Assembly (NCBI GenBank): GCA_031180665.1
Contig: JAPSLP010000009.1
Location: 62,001 to 126,000 of the forward strand
Source: Cupriavidus sp.
GTDB lineage: Bacteria > Pseudomonadota > Gammaproteobacteria > Burkholderiales > Burkholderiaceae
Length of the DNA stretch: 64,000 nt
Reading direction: 5' to 3'
The first letter of the stretch is position 1. Every line of letters starts with the position of its first letter. Made by a program: the position numbers and the translations under genes. A model generated the notes under the pieces. It was not told where the DNA came from, searched no databases, and saw only the letters and a program-made list of their open reading frames with translations. Below, piece after piece: positions 7,753 to 17,331 of the stretch.

Positions 7753-8094
7753 ATGCGTTCGCTTGCATCACTGTTCATTGCGCCCAGCCCGGAAAAGATC
7801 GCCGCCAAGGAGTTGCAGGATATGCGGCTGGCGCTGTTCCAGGCTGAGCGGCGCCTGCTGGAGGCGCAGATGCAGGTCGACTACTACCGCGATATGGTGG
7901 GCTTCCTGGAAGAGGTCGCCACCGCCGGGGTCGAACAGGTCGTGGATAAACGCCGCGCCAGCGAGGCCGCAGCGGCCGAACAGGCCGACGCCGCCACCTC
8001 GCACACCGTGCCGGTGCCGCCGCAGACTGCCACGCAGCCTTCGCGCATCGCGCCTGGATTGATCACCGTGCCGATCGTGCCATCGGCGGCCTGA
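7753..8094 (+). CDS. Small coiled-coil protein of unknown function
   Basis: A 113-residue soluble protein. The start at 7753 has GGGAGGT at good spacing. The N-terminus MRSLASLFIAPSPEKIAAKE is followed by one long charged helix (about residues 16-62, LQDMRLALFQAERRLLEAQ and on) likely to form a coiled coil. The C-terminal 50 residues are Ala/Thr/Pro-rich and disordered. Not assigned to a function. It stands alone downstream of the TetR-box region and might share that control, but its own promoter is not evident. Confidence 0.7.
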   Translation: MRSLASLFIAPSPEKIAAKELQDMRLALFQAERRLLEAQMQVDYYRDMVGFLEEVATAGVEQVVDKRRASEAAAAEQADAATSHTVPVPPQTATQPSRIAPGLITVPIVPSAA

Positions 8095-8300
8095 CCCATT
8101 GCTGTCAGCGGTGCGCCCCCCCTACGGCGGGTGCGTGCCGCTTCTGTGCGATACTGCGCAGCCGCGCTGCCTGGCGCCGTTGCATTCGCAAAAGAGCGGA
8201 TGCCGGCGTTCCCGTGAGGGAGCCGCACGCCATCCCTTGCCGATGCCGTCCCGCCCCCTTCCCGGCGCGCCGTCGACCACCCGCGCACCCGCGCCTTGCC

Positions 8301-9020
8301 ATGACCGAAGCTTTCCACGCCGCCCGATCCCCCGCCGACGCCCCGATCGAAATCGAGACCGCGCCCGCGCCCCGCTTTGCCGTGATCTGGATGCACGGCC
8401 TGGGCGCCGACGGCGGCGATTTCGTGCCGGTGGTGCCCGAACTGGGCCTGCCCCCCGGCGCCGCGGTGCGCTTCGTCTTTCCGCACGCGCCGCTGATTCC
8501 GGTGACCTGCAACGGCGGCTATATCATGCGCGCCTGGTACGACATCGTCTCGCTCAACGATGCGCGCCGCCACGCCGACGAAAGCGGCATCCGCGCGTCG
8601 CGCGACACGATCCGCGCGCTGATCGCTCGCGAGAACGCGCGCGGCATCCCGAGCTCGCACATCGTGCTGGCGGGCTTCTCGCAGGGCGGCGCCATGGCGT
8701 ATCTGGCCGGACTGACCCATCCGGAGCCGCTGGCCGGCATCATCGCGCTGTCGACCTATCTGGCTTCGCCGACGATGCTCGACGCAGAAGCCGCGCCGGC
8801 CAACGCCGCCACGCCGATCTTCGCCGCACACGGCGCCCAGGATGACGTCGTGCCGCTCGCACTGGGCACACAGGCGCGCGAGCTGCTGCAGCAACGCGGC
8901 TATCCGCTGACGTGGCAGACCTATCCGATGCCGCATTCGGTCTGCCTCGAGGAGATCGCGGACATCGGTGTCTGGCTCGGCCAGCGGCTGGCCGCGACCG
9001 GCGCCGGTTCCGCGGCTTGA
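8301..9020 (+). CDS. Carboxylesterase / phospholipase family alpha/beta hydrolase
   Basis: A 239-residue serine esterase of the carboxylesterase/phospholipase (YpfH, EstB-like) family. It has MHGLGADGGDF (oxyanion loop), the nucleophile elbow GFSQGG with the catalytic Ser, AHGAQDDVVP with the catalytic Asp, and PMPHSV with the catalytic His. It is cytoplasmic, with no signal peptide. Family members cleave short-chain esters or acyl groups from small molecules. The start at 8301 is chosen because homologous enzymes begin just before the first strand; the upstream in-frame region is Pro/Arg-rich and not protein-like. Confidence 0.9.
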   Translation: MTEAFHAARSPADAPIEIETAPAPRFAVIWMHGLGADGGDFVPVVPELGLPPGAAVRFVFPHAPLIPVTCNGGYIMRAWYDIVSLNDARRHADESGIRASRDTIRALIARENARGIPSSHIVLAGFSQGGAMAYLAGLTHPEPLAGIIALSTYLASPTMLDAEAAPANAATPIFAAHGAQDDVVPLALGTQARELLQQRGYPLTWQTYPMPHSVCLEEIADIGVWLGQRLAATGAGSAA

Positions 9021-9077
9021 TACCGCCGCCCGTGGCCTGATTGCGCCATTTCCGTTCGCCGGGCGCGCTCCGCCCGC

Positions 9078-9473
9078 ATGAGCCAATCCGATTCGTTTCC
9101 GATGTCAGCGACTCCCCCCGCACCCCTGCTCGACTTCAATACCCGCAAGGCACTGCTGTTCGCATTGGCCGCCGAACGCCTGTCGGCCTACTACGAGCAC
9201 GGCAAATGGATGACCGACGCGCAGGCCGCCACCCTGGCCGCGCAATGGCTGTCGCGTTCGCGGTTGCAGTTGGCGCTGAGCGAGCGCCGGCTGCTGTCGG
9301 AACTGAGCGACCAGCTGGCACGCCAGCTCGCGCAGACGCTGTCGCGCTCGGCGGGCCTGTACGCCGCCCATGAAATGATGGAGTCGCTGGATCCGAACTA
9401 TCAGTCGGCCTTCGCGCACGACATGCTAGACGAGTGCGAGCGGCTGCTGCGCGAGAACGGCGTACAGGACTGA
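9078..9473 (+). CDS. Conserved-type hypothetical helical protein, 131 aa
   Basis: Not recognised. The protein is soluble and almost entirely helical, with many Leu, Ala, Arg and Glu residues and no Cys, signal peptide or membrane span. It begins 57 nt after the esterase stop and is probably cotranscribed. It ends in a helix with acidic residues (MLDECERLLRENGVQD). Confidence 0.7.
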   Translation: MSQSDSFPMSATPPAPLLDFNTRKALLFALAAERLSAYYEHGKWMTDAQAATLAAQWLSRSRLQLALSERRLLSELSDQLARQLAQTLSRSAGLYAAHEMMESLDPNYQSAFAHDMLDECERLLRENGVQD

Positions 9474-9488
9474 GGACTGAGCCGCCCC

Positions 9489-9547
9489 GCTTCACCGCAC
9501 CCGCTTCACCGCACCCGCTTCACCGCACCCGATTCACCGCACCCGAT
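9489..9547. repeat. 14-bp tandem repeat (GCTTCACCGCACCC)
   Basis: Three perfect copies at 9489-9530, a fourth with one changed base (GATTCACCGCACCC) and the start of a fifth. It fills the gap between two converging genes and ends at the stop codon of the epimerase gene. Confidence 0.9.
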
Positions 9548-10687
9548 TCACTCGGCGAGCTTGCGCAGCGCCTCGTACGCGGTGGCGAGGTGGTACGGCG
9601 TGGTCGACGGCATCTCGTCGCGCAGCACCGCACCGTCGGGACCGATGCATTCGTGCCAGCCGCGTGCGTGCAGAAAACGGCCGGGGAAGACGGCCAGCCA
9701 CTGGGCCAGCGCCGCGCGGCCCTCGTTGTCGCCGCGCAGCGCCAGCGCGCGCGCGTATTCGGTCTGCGCCCAGATGCGTTGCGTCGCATCGAGGATGCGT
9801 CCGTCGGCATCGAGCGCCGCGGCCACACCCTGGGTGAGCGGCGCCACGCCATGACGCTGCGCGAAGGCACATCCGCGCGTCAGCGACTCGGCCAGTTCGC
9901 ATGCGCCGAACACCGACGGCGCCATCGCCAGCAGCGAATACCACTCGAACTGGTGCCCCGGCTCGATACGGTTCTCGGCCGCGCCAAGCGGCAGCTCGGC
10001 GATGCAGCCATTCGCGGGATCGACGAAGGTCCGCTGGACCTGCTGCGCGATTTCCCGCAGCCGCTGCGCGTACCACGCATCGCCCGTGGCCTCATGCGCG
10101 GCCAGATAGGCCTCGGTCAGATGCATGACCGGGTTCTGCAGCACCGCGTCGCGCTCGACGGTGAAGTCGCGCGCCAGCGCGGCGTGGTACAGGCCGCCCG
10201 GAACGCCGAACTTCGCTTCGATCAGCGCCACCGTCTCGTCCAGCACCGCGCGTGCATCCGCCTTGCCGCTGCGACGCCAGTACGCGGCGCAGGCGAACAC
10301 GACGAAGGCGTGCGTGTACAGATCCTTGCTGGTATCGAGGGGGGTACCGTCGGCGTCGATGCTGTAGTACCAACCCCCGTCAGGGTCCGCAAAGCGGCGG
10401 CGCAATGCGGCGAACAGCGTATCGGCATGCGTGAGGCCGTCCGGCTGACGGGAGAACACGTAGAGCTGGCGTGCACAGGCCATGGCCCGAAAGCGTTGCA
10501 CCGGCAGCGGGCTGGCATCGCCCCCGGCCAGGGCTTCGTAGGGCAATCCGATCGATTCGTGCCAGCCCGGCCCGGTCCACAGCGGCAGGACGGTGGCGTC
10601 GTAGTGCGCCAGCAGCGCGGCAATGGCGGCGCCGGGGTCGGTGTCGGCGGTGGCGGAAGCGGCGGCGGGGGGAGAAGTGCGGCTCAT
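9548..10687 (-). CDS. N-acylglucosamine 2-epimerase (AGE) family sugar isomerase/epimerase
   Basis: A 379-residue enzyme of the AGE/mannose isomerase (alpha/alpha-barrel) family. Conserved landmarks are GGWYYSIDADGTP, KDLYTHAFVVFA, a central NPVMHLTEAYLA, and the catalytic-type histidines in EPGHQFEWYSLL and STTPYHLATAYEAL. Members interconvert aldoses, such as mannose and fructose, or epimerise N-acylhexosamines or cellobiose; the substrate here cannot be set. The start at 10687 skips a 33-residue non-conserved leader. It is divergent from the small ORF at 10824. Confidence 0.88.
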   Translation of the reverse strand: MSRTSPPAAASATADTDPGAAIAALLAHYDATVLPLWTGPGWHESIGLPYEALAGGDASPLPVQRFRAMACARQLYVFSRQPDGLTHADTLFAALRRRFADPDGGWYYSIDADGTPLDTSKDLYTHAFVVFACAAYWRRSGKADARAVLDETVALIEAKFGVPGGLYHAALARDFTVERDAVLQNPVMHLTEAYLAAHEATGDAWYAQRLREIAQQVQRTFVDPANGCIAELPLGAAENRIEPGHQFEWYSLLAMAPSVFGACELAESLTRGCAFAQRHGVAPLTQGVAAALDADGRILDATQRIWAQTEYARALALRGDNEGRAALAQWLAVFPGRFLHARGWHECIGPDGAVLRDEMPSTTPYHLATAYEALRKLAE

Positions 10688-10823
10688 CGAGACAAAGGGA
10701 TCGGCGGCGGGCGCGGGCAAGCGCAGAAGATACTGTAAATGCCCACGAAACAAAAGCGGCGCACCGGGCCGAAGTCTCCTGCTCAACTGCTACGATGGAT
10801 CAGGTAGCAAGAGGGAATCCGCC

Positions 10824-11063
10824 ATGCCGAACACATCCCTGTCCCTGTCCGACCGGCACCGCACCGTGGTGCTGCACGTGATCGAGCTGCAACCGCAGGC
10901 CTACACCTGGCAGATGGTGCTCGAGGAACACTGCGGCAGCGCCGACTGCGACTGCATCATCGAGGCCCACGCCGAGTGGCCCACGCAGGCCGAGGCGCAA
11001 GCGGCCGGCTGGGCCGAATGCAACCGGCTGTTGAATGGCCCCCGCGTCGCCACGGAGCACTGA
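10824..11063 (+). CDS. Small Cys-containing hypothetical protein, 79 aa
   Basis: Not recognised. It has 79 residues, and GAGGGA precedes the ATG at a good distance. A beta-strand/helix pattern surrounds the motif EEHCGSADCDCIIEAHAEW, which has three Cys and two His and might bind a metal. It is divergent from the epimerase gene, with a 136-bp shared promoter region. Confidence 0.65.
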   Translation: MPNTSLSLSDRHRTVVLHVIELQPQAYTWQMVLEEHCGSADCDCIIEAHAEWPTQAEAQAAGWAECNRLLNGPRVATEH

Positions 11064-11071
11064 GTCCGGGC

Positions 11072-11091
11072 GCCGGCGCTTGAACGCCGGC
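11072..11091. terminator. Hairpin after the 79-aa ORF
   Basis: GCCGGCG-CTTGAA-CGCCGGC begins 9 nt after the stop codon. It has a strong stem and no U-run. Confidence 0.4.
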
Positions 11092-11307
11092 CGATATGCA
11101 CTACCCTGAAGGCGTCGGGCGTCCGCCCGACGCGGGTCTGCTGCGCGCTCGCGAGCGGCTTGATGGCACCTTGCCGGCTGGGCGCAGACGCCGTCGGCGT
11201 CTCACTGGACCCGATCCGACCGACTCTCACCACGACGGGAGAACCCACTCGCCACCGGCGCCATGGCGCACGGTCAGAGAGGCTGTTCCGCTCGCAGGGA
11301 GACCGCC

Positions 11308-11610
11308 ATGGAAAAGCCAGTGATCAGTCCGCGCCGCTTCGTCGAGATGGTCAACGCGCGGCTGCCGAGCCATCCGCTGTATCGCGAAGGCATGCACGTT
11401 TATGCGGTGCCGCGCCATGCCGAGCGTCCGCGCAGCCTGGTCTGCGTCGGGCCCAGGGGCACGGTGGGCGTGTGCACCGCGATCGAGACCATCGTGCGCA
11501 ACGAGTTCGATGTCGAGCCGGACATCCCGCGCGAGTGGCATCACGACATCCCGCCCTGCGCGCCGAACATCCGCCGCGCGCATCTCCCCGCGCAGGCACG
11601 CCAATCCTGA
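11308..11610 (+). CDS. Hypothetical protein, 100 aa
   Basis: Not recognised. AGGGAG precedes the ATG at 11308. The protein is soluble, with a mixed alpha/beta pattern: MEKPVISPRRFVEMVN helix, then LVCVGPRGTVGVCTAIETIV resembling a strand-turn-helix. It ends in a Pro/His-rich tail. The 244 bp before it hold no other convincing gene. Confidence 0.65.
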   Translation: MEKPVISPRRFVEMVNARLPSHPLYREGMHVYAVPRHAERPRSLVCVGPRGTVGVCTAIETIVRNEFDVEPDIPREWHHDIPPCAPNIRRAHLPAQARQS

Positions 11611-11614
11611 ACAG

Positions 11615-11634
11615 GGACGGCCCCGGCGCCGTCC
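11615..11634. terminator. Hairpin between converging genes
   Basis: GGACGGC-CCCGGC-GCCGTCC lies just after the 11308-11610 stop and before the stop of the converging MFS gene at 11652. It could serve both transcripts; no U-run. Confidence 0.4.
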
Positions 11635-11651
11635 GGCCGCGGTCCGCGGCT

Positions 11652-13100
11652 TCAGACCTCCGCCGCCTCGGCGGTCTCGCGCGTTTCCTTGGTGGCCCGG
11701 CCCGTACCGGTATCGTCCTCGGCCGTCAGCTGCATGAAGATCCAGGCCGACGCCGACGTAATCAGCCCCACGCAGACGAAGGTGGCATGAAACGCGGGCA
11801 GCGGCCCGGCCTGCGCGTGCTCCTGCAATACGCGGTTGAATGTCCCCAGCAGGGCGCCGGCGGAGGTGACTGCCAGGCTCATCGCCAGCATCTGCACCAT
11901 CGACAGCAGGCTGTTGCCGCCACTGGCGCTGGCGCCACCGAGATCCTTCAGCGTGACGGTATTCATCGCGGTGAACTGGATCGAATTGACGGCGCCGAAC
12001 AGCGCCAGCTGGCACAGCACCAGGGGCAGCGGCAAGGTCGGCGAAATCAGCCCGAACGAGGCGATCACCAGGCCGACCACGAAGGTATTGGTCACCAGCA
12101 CGCGGCGATAGCCGTGCCGCTCGATCAGGCGGGTCGCCAGGCGCTTGGACAGCATGCCGGCCGCCGTCACGGGCAACATCATCAGCCCCGCGTACAGCGG
12201 CGAGTAGCCCAGGCACACCTGCAGCGTCAGCGGGATCAGGAACGGCATGGCGCCATTGCCGATGCGCGCGAACAGATTGCCCAGCAGGCCCACGCTGAAA
12301 CTGTGGATGCGGAACAGCGTCAGCGGAAACAGCGGCTGCACGCGCCGGGCCGCGTGCAGGACATAGGCGGTCAGCGCGGCCAGGCTCGCGATCAGCAGCA
12401 TCAGCACGGTGGCGTGCTCGAAACCGAAGTCGGCCAGGCCATCGAGCGCGAAGGAGATCGTCACCATCGCGGTGGCCAGGAAGGCGTAGCCCGCGAGGTC
12501 GAAACGACCGGTCTCGGCCAGGCGGCTGTCCGGCATATAGCGCAGCGTGGCAAGCCCGCCCAGCAGCCCGACCGGCACGTTGATCAGGAAGATCCAGTGC
12601 CAGGACAGCGCCTGGGTCAGCCAGCCGCCCAGGGTCGGCCCGATCAGCGGCCCGATCATGCCGGGAATCGCGACGAAGCTCAGCGCCTGCAGGAACTGCT
12701 CGCGCGGAAAGGTCCGCAGCACCGCCAGGCGCCCGACCGGCAGCAGCATCGCGCCGCCGACGCCCTGCACCACGCGCGCCGCCACCAGGAAGGGCAGGCT
12801 CTGCGCGTAGGCGCACAGCAGCGACCCCAGCACGAACAGCGCGATCGCCAGCTGGAAGATCCGCCGGGTGCCGAAGCGGTCGGCCAGCCAGCCCGATGCC
12901 GGGATGATCACCGCCATCGTCAGCGAGTACGCGATGATCACCGACTGCATTCGCAGCGGGCTCTCGCCCAGGCTGGCCGCGATCGCGGGCAGCGCGGTAT
13001 TGACGATGGTGCTGTCCAGCGTCTGCATGAAGAAGCCCACCGCGACGACCCACAACATCACCTTGCGCGTGCGCGCGTCGTTGTCCTGGGTCGGCGTCAT
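11652..13100 (-). CDS. MFS multidrug efflux pump, DHA2 (MdtD/EmrB-like) family
   Basis: A proton-driven exporter of the DHA2 family, 482 residues, with about 14 hydrophobic segments. Motif A is ASGWLADRFGTRRIF. The motif-1-type opening MQTLDSTIVNTALP and motif C GPLIGPTLGGWL are present. The best overall match is MdtD-like. The C-terminus ends in a charged, Glu/Thr-rich cytoplasmic tail. It is transcribed divergently from the lipocalin gene. Substrate unknown. Confidence 0.92.
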   Translation of the reverse strand: MTPTQDNDARTRKVMLWVVAVGFFMQTLDSTIVNTALPAIAASLGESPLRMQSVIIAYSLTMAVIIPASGWLADRFGTRRIFQLAIALFVLGSLLCAYAQSLPFLVAARVVQGVGGAMLLPVGRLAVLRTFPREQFLQALSFVAIPGMIGPLIGPTLGGWLTQALSWHWIFLINVPVGLLGGLATLRYMPDSRLAETGRFDLAGYAFLATAMVTISFALDGLADFGFEHATVLMLLIASLAALTAYVLHAARRVQPLFPLTLFRIHSFSVGLLGNLFARIGNGAMPFLIPLTLQVCLGYSPLYAGLMMLPVTAAGMLSKRLATRLIERHGYRRVLVTNTFVVGLVIASFGLISPTLPLPLVLCQLALFGAVNSIQFTAMNTVTLKDLGGASASGGNSLLSMVQMLAMSLAVTSAGALLGTFNRVLQEHAQAGPLPAFHATFVCVGLITSASAWIFMQLTAEDDTGTGRATKETRETAEAAEV

Positions 13101-13264
13101 GCTGCTGGCAATCCATCAAGAAACACGTCAATACGGCACGATACGCCACTTCTGTGCGGCACGGCAAGGCTGCGGGCGGCATCGGGCACGTAGGACGCGG
13201 ACCGATGCCGCCCGCGGTCATCGCTGCCTAGACTGGCCGATGACCCGACCGTAAGGAGGCAGAC

Positions 13265-13861
13265 ATGAACAAGGCTCGCATGACCACGCTGGCCACGCTC
13301 GCCGGCGTCGCCAGCGTCGGTGCGGCACTGCTGCTGGCCGCGCGCTCGCGCGAACCCGTGCGCAATCCGCACGTGCCTGAGCCGGACAAGGACGTGGAAC
13401 TGGACCCTTACCTGGGGCGCTGGTACGAGATGGCGCGGTACGAGAACCACTTCGAGGAAGGCGCCGACGCGGTCACCGCGGAGTACAGCCTGCGGCCGGA
13501 CGGGCTGATCGACATCGTCAACCGCGCCGGCCGCGATGCGACCGGCAAGCCCCGCATTTCGCGCGGCAAGGCGCGCGTCGTGCCGGACAGCCGCAACGCC
13601 AAGTTCAAGGTGTCGTTCTTCGGACCGTTCTACGTCGGCGACTACTGGATCCTGGACCACGCCGAAGACTACAGCTGGTCGATCGTGGGCGAGCCGTCGG
13701 GACGCTACCTGTGGATCCTGACGCGGGCGCGCGACCCGGAGCCGGCACTGCGCTCGCAATTGCTGCATCGGGTCGCCGAGCTGGGCTACGACGTCGACGC
13801 GCTGCGCATGACCGAACACGTCATCCTGCAGGAGGCGCCGGCGCCCGCCGCACCGGCCTGA
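13265..13861 (+). CDS. Blc-type bacterial lipocalin, probably membrane-anchored
   Basis: A 198-residue lipocalin. The signature GRWYEMARYENHFEEG (GxW motif) is at about residue 50. The rest of the barrel includes KFKVSFFGPFYVGDYWILD, YSWSIVGEPSGRYLWIL and the closing ILTRARD. Residues 8-27 form a hydrophobic N-terminal segment with no lipobox Cys (AALLLAARSRE), so unlike E. coli Blc this copy would be signal-anchored or cleaved rather than lipidated. Family members bind fatty acids or lysophospholipids at the outer membrane. Confidence 0.9.
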   Translation: MNKARMTTLATLAGVASVGAALLLAARSREPVRNPHVPEPDKDVELDPYLGRWYEMARYENHFEEGADAVTAEYSLRPDGLIDIVNRAGRDATGKPRISRGKARVVPDSRNAKFKVSFFGPFYVGDYWILDHAEDYSWSIVGEPSGRYLWILTRARDPEPALRSQLLHRVAELGYDVDALRMTEHVILQEAPAPAAPA

Positions 13862-13889
13862 GGCCGTACGGCGACGCCGGCGTCGTGGC

Positions 13890-14228
13890 TCAGTGCCAGC
13901 GGCCGTGATCGCGCCAGCGTGCCTCGCGATAGCCGTCGTGGCGGTGCCAGCCGCGGGCGTAGCCATACGGAGGGCCGTAACGGACCGGAGCGGGAGCGAC
14001 CACCACCGGACGGGGGGCTACCACTACGGGTGCGGGCGCGTAGGCGACCGGAGCGGGCGCATAGACGGGCGCGGGAGCATAGACCGGAGCCGGCCGGTAG
14101 ACCGGTGCCGGTGCCACCACCACGCCGGGCACGCCGACGCCGATATGGATGTCCACCCCGGCATGCGCCGCGGCGCTGGCTGCCAGCATGGCACCGCCCA
14201 CAGCGACCATCGCGAGAATCCGTTTCAT
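13890..14228 (-). CDS. Exported Pro/Ala/Val-rich repeat protein
   Basis: A 112-residue protein. The start at 14228 is preceded by AGGGGGA. The signal peptide is residues 1-24 (cleavage near AHA-GVD). The mature N-terminus VDIHIGVGVPGVVV is followed by repeated V-Y-[RA]-PAPV units and a His/Arg/Tyr-rich tail (RGWHRHDGYREARWRD). It resembles the many small periplasmic or envelope proteins of beta-proteobacteria with PAPVY repeats. No function is known; the histidines could bind metal. Confidence 0.75.
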   Translation of the reverse strand: MKRILAMVAVGGAMLAASAAAHAGVDIHIGVGVPGVVVAPAPVYRPAPVYAPAPVYAPAPVAYAPAPVVVAPRPVVVAPAPVRYGPPYGYARGWHRHDGYREARWRDHGRWH

Positions 14229-14480
14229 GGTTGTCCCCCTGAGGAGCCGTTGAACATGCGCGTACTGTATGCGGCGGCGCCGTAATATTGGCCTCGCGAA
14301 GTGTTGCATTTGTGACGCTGTATTACGGGCCCCCGCCCCGGCCGCGGCGCCTCAGCGGGCCGCCTGACTCTTGCGCAATCGGCAAGAAAACTGAAAACAC
14401 GACCGCAAATTGCCGGCAAGGCGAGAACAAACCCGGCATTCGCATCGTCAAACGGCTATCCCCGTCACAGGAGAACATCG

Positions 14481-14957
14481 ATGAAGACACTGACTCTTGC
14501 ATCCGAATCGTCCTGCCTTGGCCATTCCGGCCGTTCCGATCCTTCCCGCCAGACCCGCCGCCCCGCCGGCCGCCTCGCCCGGCTGGGTGCCGCCGCGCTC
14601 GGTGCGCTGGCCTTGAGCGTCCCGGCCCTGGCCGCCGACCTGACGCCGCAGACCGCGGGGCCTTTTACCTATGTGTGCGGCGGCGTCGCCGAAGACGAGC
14701 AACAGGCCATGCGCGCCGAGGCCCGCAACTACGATATGGGCCTGCTGATGACCGAAGGCCCGCGCGGCGAATACCTGTCCGATGTCGATATCACGCTCTC
14801 GCGTGGCGGCAAGCAGGTCGCCAACTTCCGCTCCACCGGACCGCGCTGCCTGATCAAGGGCCCGAAAGGCACCTACCAGGTCACCGCGGACTATCAGGGC
14901 ACCACCAAGCGCACTACCCTGAGCGCCGGCCAGCGCAACAAGCAGCTGCGCTGGTAA
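14481..14957 (+). CDS. Exported hypothetical protein with beta-sandwich-like domain
   Basis: A 158-residue protein. AGGAGA precedes the ATG. The long Arg-containing N-terminus and a hydrophobic stretch ([19 protein letters not shown]) give a signal peptide of about 52 residues, which is long. The mature part has two Cys (YVCGG and PRCLIKG) that may pair. Its strand pattern is like carboxypeptidase-regulatory or transthyretin-like folds ([36 protein letters not shown]). No enzyme motif is present. Function unknown; a periplasmic location is likely. Confidence 0.75.
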   Translation: MKTLTLASESSCLGHSGRSDPSRQTRRPAGRLARLGAAALGALALSVPALAADLTPQTAGPFTYVCGGVAEDEQQAMRAEARNYDMGLLMTEGPRGEYLSDVDITLSRGGKQVANFRSTGPRCLIKGPKGTYQVTADYQGTTKRTTLSAGQRNKQLRW

Positions 14958-14980
14958 GTCCGGTCCCATCGATCGACGAT

Positions 14981-15008
14981 CGGCGGCCTGCGGGCCGCCG
15001 ATGCTTTT
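14981..15008 (+). terminator. Rho-independent terminator candidate
   Basis: CGGCGGCC-tgcg-GGCCGCCG followed by ATGCTTTT, 24 nt after the stop of the 14481 gene. It is a strong stem with a short T-run, and it also separates that gene from converging hpnA. Confidence 0.65.
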
Positions 15009-15030
15009 GCGTGCCGCCCCCGCTGCCGCC

Positions 15031-16032
15031 TCAGCGCAGATAGCCCGCCCGACGAAACCACTCCACCGCATCGCGCAGCCCTTCCCGATACGGCCGTGGC
15101 CGGTAGTCCAGTTCGCCGCGCGCCTTGTCCGAGCTGAAGTACATGCGGTAGCGCGACATCGCCAGGCCGTCGACCGTCAGCAGCGGCTCGGTGCCGCGCC
15201 GCCGCGCGATCGCCTCGGACAGGTGTGCGATCGGGATCAGCGGCCAGCGCGGCAGCGGCACCAGCGGCCCGCGGCGGCCGGTCAGCTCGGCGATATCGCG
15301 CAGCATCTGCCGCAGCGGCACGTCCTCGCCGCCGAGGATGTAGCGCTCGCCGACGCGTCCGCGCTCGAGCGCGAGCCAATGTCCGTCGGCGACATCGTCG
15401 ACATGCGCGAGGTTGAGTCCGGTATCGACGAAGGCCGGGATGCGCCCGCTGGCCGCTTCGACGATCACGCGGCCGGTCGGCGTCGGCCGGATGTCGCGCG
15501 GCCCGATCGGGGTCGAAGGATTGACGATCACGGCCGGCAAGCCCGCGGCAATCTCCCGCTCGACCGCGCGTTCGGCCAGCACCTTGCTGCGCTTGTAGGC
15601 GCCGATCGCCTGCTGCGGCGACAGCGTGGCGGTCTCGGTGACCGGCGCGGTCGCGCCCTGCACGCGCAGCGTGGCGACGCTGCTGGTATAGACGACCTTC
15701 TCGACGCCGCAGCGCCGGGCCGCGCCCATCATGGTCTCGGCGCCGACCACATTGGTGCGGACGATGGCCTCCGGCTCGGGCGCCCACAGCCGGTAGTCCG
15801 CCGCCACGTGGAACAGATAGCGGACCCCGCGCATGGCGCGCTCGACCGATTTCGGATCGCACATGTCGCCCTCGACGATGCGCACCGGCAAGCCTTCCAG
15901 ATTGGCGCGCTGACTGCCGGCGCGGACCAGCACGCGCACGCGCCAGCCACGCGCCAGTCCTTGCCGCGCCACCGCGGAGCCGAGAAAGCCCGAGGCGCCG
16001 GTGACCAGAATGTCGTCGTCGATGCTTTCCAT
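15031..16032 (-). CDS. hpnA: Hopanoid-associated sugar epimerase HpnA
   Basis: A 333-residue NAD-dependent short-chain epimerase/dehydratase. The nucleotide-binding motif [16 protein letters not shown] is at the N-terminus. [15 protein letters not shown] and the catalytic YxxxK ([12 protein letters not shown]) follow, and [19 protein letters not shown] is typical of HpnA. It is thought to act on the sugar part of the hopanoid head group, though its exact reaction is not established. The start at 16032 is preferred because GGAGA lies just upstream; in-frame ATGs at 16044 and 16068 would add a short tail without similarity. It is divergent from ispH and convergent with the 14481 gene. Confidence 0.92.
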   Translation of the reverse strand: MESIDDDILVTGASGFLGSAVARQGLARGWRVRVLVRAGSQRANLEGLPVRIVEGDMCDPKSVERAMRGVRYLFHVAADYRLWAPEPEAIVRTNVVGAETMMGAARRCGVEKVVYTSSVATLRVQGATAPVTETATLSPQQAIGAYKRSKVLAERAVEREIAAGLPAVIVNPSTPIGPRDIRPTPTGRVIVEAASGRIPAFVDTGLNLAHVDDVADGHWLALERGRVGERYILGGEDVPLRQMLRDIAELTGRRGPLVPLPRWPLIPIAHLSEAIARRRGTEPLLTVDGLAMSRYRMYFSSDKARGELDYRPRPYREGLRDAVEWFRRAGYLR

Positions 16033-16082
16033 CTGGCTCTCCATCGTGCTGTCTTTCGACACGTCCATCGCGCGTCCGAATG

Positions 16083-16142
16083 GCACGTCCAATCGCACGT
16101 CCAATGGGACGTCCAATGGCGCGTCCCATCGCGCGTCCAATC
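16083..16142. repeat. 12-bp tandem repeat between hpnA and ispH
   Basis: Five units of G[CG][AG]CGTCC[AC]AT[CG] in register, with degenerate copies on the hpnA side down to about 16061. The array lies in the 297-bp divergent gap and therefore in the leader or promoter zone of both hpnA and ispH. Confidence 0.85.
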
Positions 16143-16329
16143 GTTCCGTCGGTCTCGCCCGGTGCGCCGGGCCGGCCGGGCAAAGGCGCTGGCGTGGGTA
16201 TATAGTAACCACCGTGCGACGGGAAGCGCTTCCCGGACACCGGCCAAGGCGCCTGCTCCACGGCGGTTTGCCGGCAACGCTGCGTCGATGGCGCTGTGTC
16301 GAGAGTGTATTGCCAGGGGGAACGTCTCC

Positions 16330-17265
16330 ATGCGGGTGATTCTGGCTCAGCCGCGCGGCTTCTGCGCGGGCGTGGTAAGAGCGATCGAGATCGTCGATCG
16401 CGCGCTGGTCAAGCACGGCGCGCCGGTCTACGTGCGGCACGAGATCGTCCACAACCGCCATGTGGTCGACACCCTGCGCGACAAGGGCGCGCGTTTCGTC
16501 GAGGAGCTCGACGAGGTGCCGGCCGACGCGGTGACGATCTTCAGCGCGCACGGCGTCGCGCGCAGCGTCGAGGAAGAGGCACGGGCGCGCCAACTGCATG
16601 CGATCGACGCGACCTGCCCGCTGGTCATCAAGGTCCATAACCAGGGCCGGCAATACGCGGCCAGCGGCCGCATCGTCATCCTGATCGGGCATGCCGGCCA
16701 TCCCGAAGTGGTCGGCACGATGGGCCAGATCCCCGGCAGGGTCATCCTGGTGCAGAGCGAGGCGGAGGTCGCGCAGCTCGATCTGGCCGCCGACACGCCG
16801 CTGGCCTATGTCACGCAGACCACGCTGAGCGTCGACGATACGCGCGGCATCATCGCGGCGCTGGAGCGACGCTTCCACGATCTGGTCGGACCCGATACGC
16901 GCGACATCTGCTATGCGACCCAGAACCGCCAGAGCGCGGTGCGCGAGCTGGCCACGCAGGTCGACGTGCTGCTCGTGATCGGCGCGCCCAACAGTTCGAA
17001 CTCCAATCGCCTGCGCGAGATCGGCACCGAGAGCGGCGTGCCGTCGTATCTGATCGCCGATGGCAGCGAGCTCGATCCGGGCTGGGTACGCGATGCCGCC
17101 GTGGTCGGCATCACGGCCGGGGCGTCGGCGCCGGAAGCGATGGTCGAGGACGTGCTCGCCGCGCTGCGCCGGCTGGGGCCGGTCGAGGTCAGCACCATGA
17201 CAGGCCGCGAGGAACACGCGCAGTTCCGCCTGCCGGCCGAACTGGCCGGCGTCACCATGGCCTGA
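16330..17265 (+). CDS. ispH: 4-hydroxy-3-methylbut-2-enyl diphosphate reductase (IspH/LytB)
   Basis: The last step of the MEP isoprenoid pathway, reducing HMBPP to IPP and DMAPP with an iron-sulfur cluster. It is 311 residues and full length. The three cluster cysteines are C12 (GFCAG), C96 (ATCPLV) and C194 (CYATQNRQ). The catalytic-type TQTTLS, HGVARSV and NSSNSNRL motifs are present. AGGGGGAA precedes the ATG at 16330. Its place directly upstream of hpnH suggests a hopanoid-dedicated copy that supplies isoprene units; whether a second ispH exists elsewhere cannot be seen. Confidence 0.96.
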   Translation: MRVILAQPRGFCAGVVRAIEIVDRALVKHGAPVYVRHEIVHNRHVVDTLRDKGARFVEELDEVPADAVTIFSAHGVARSVEEEARARQLHAIDATCPLVIKVHNQGRQYAASGRIVILIGHAGHPEVVGTMGQIPGRVILVQSEAEVAQLDLAADTPLAYVTQTTLSVDDTRGIIAALERRFHDLVGPDTRDICYATQNRQSAVRELATQVDVLLVIGAPNSSNSNRLREIGTESGVPSYLIADGSELDPGWVRDAAVVGITAGASAPEAMVEDVLAALRRLGPVEVSTMTGREEHAQFRLPAELAGVTMA

Positions 17266-17331
17266 AGCCGCCGGGCGAAGCGCGATCCCGCCCAGGCATC
17301 CATCCACCCACATCGAAGGAGGAAGCGCGCC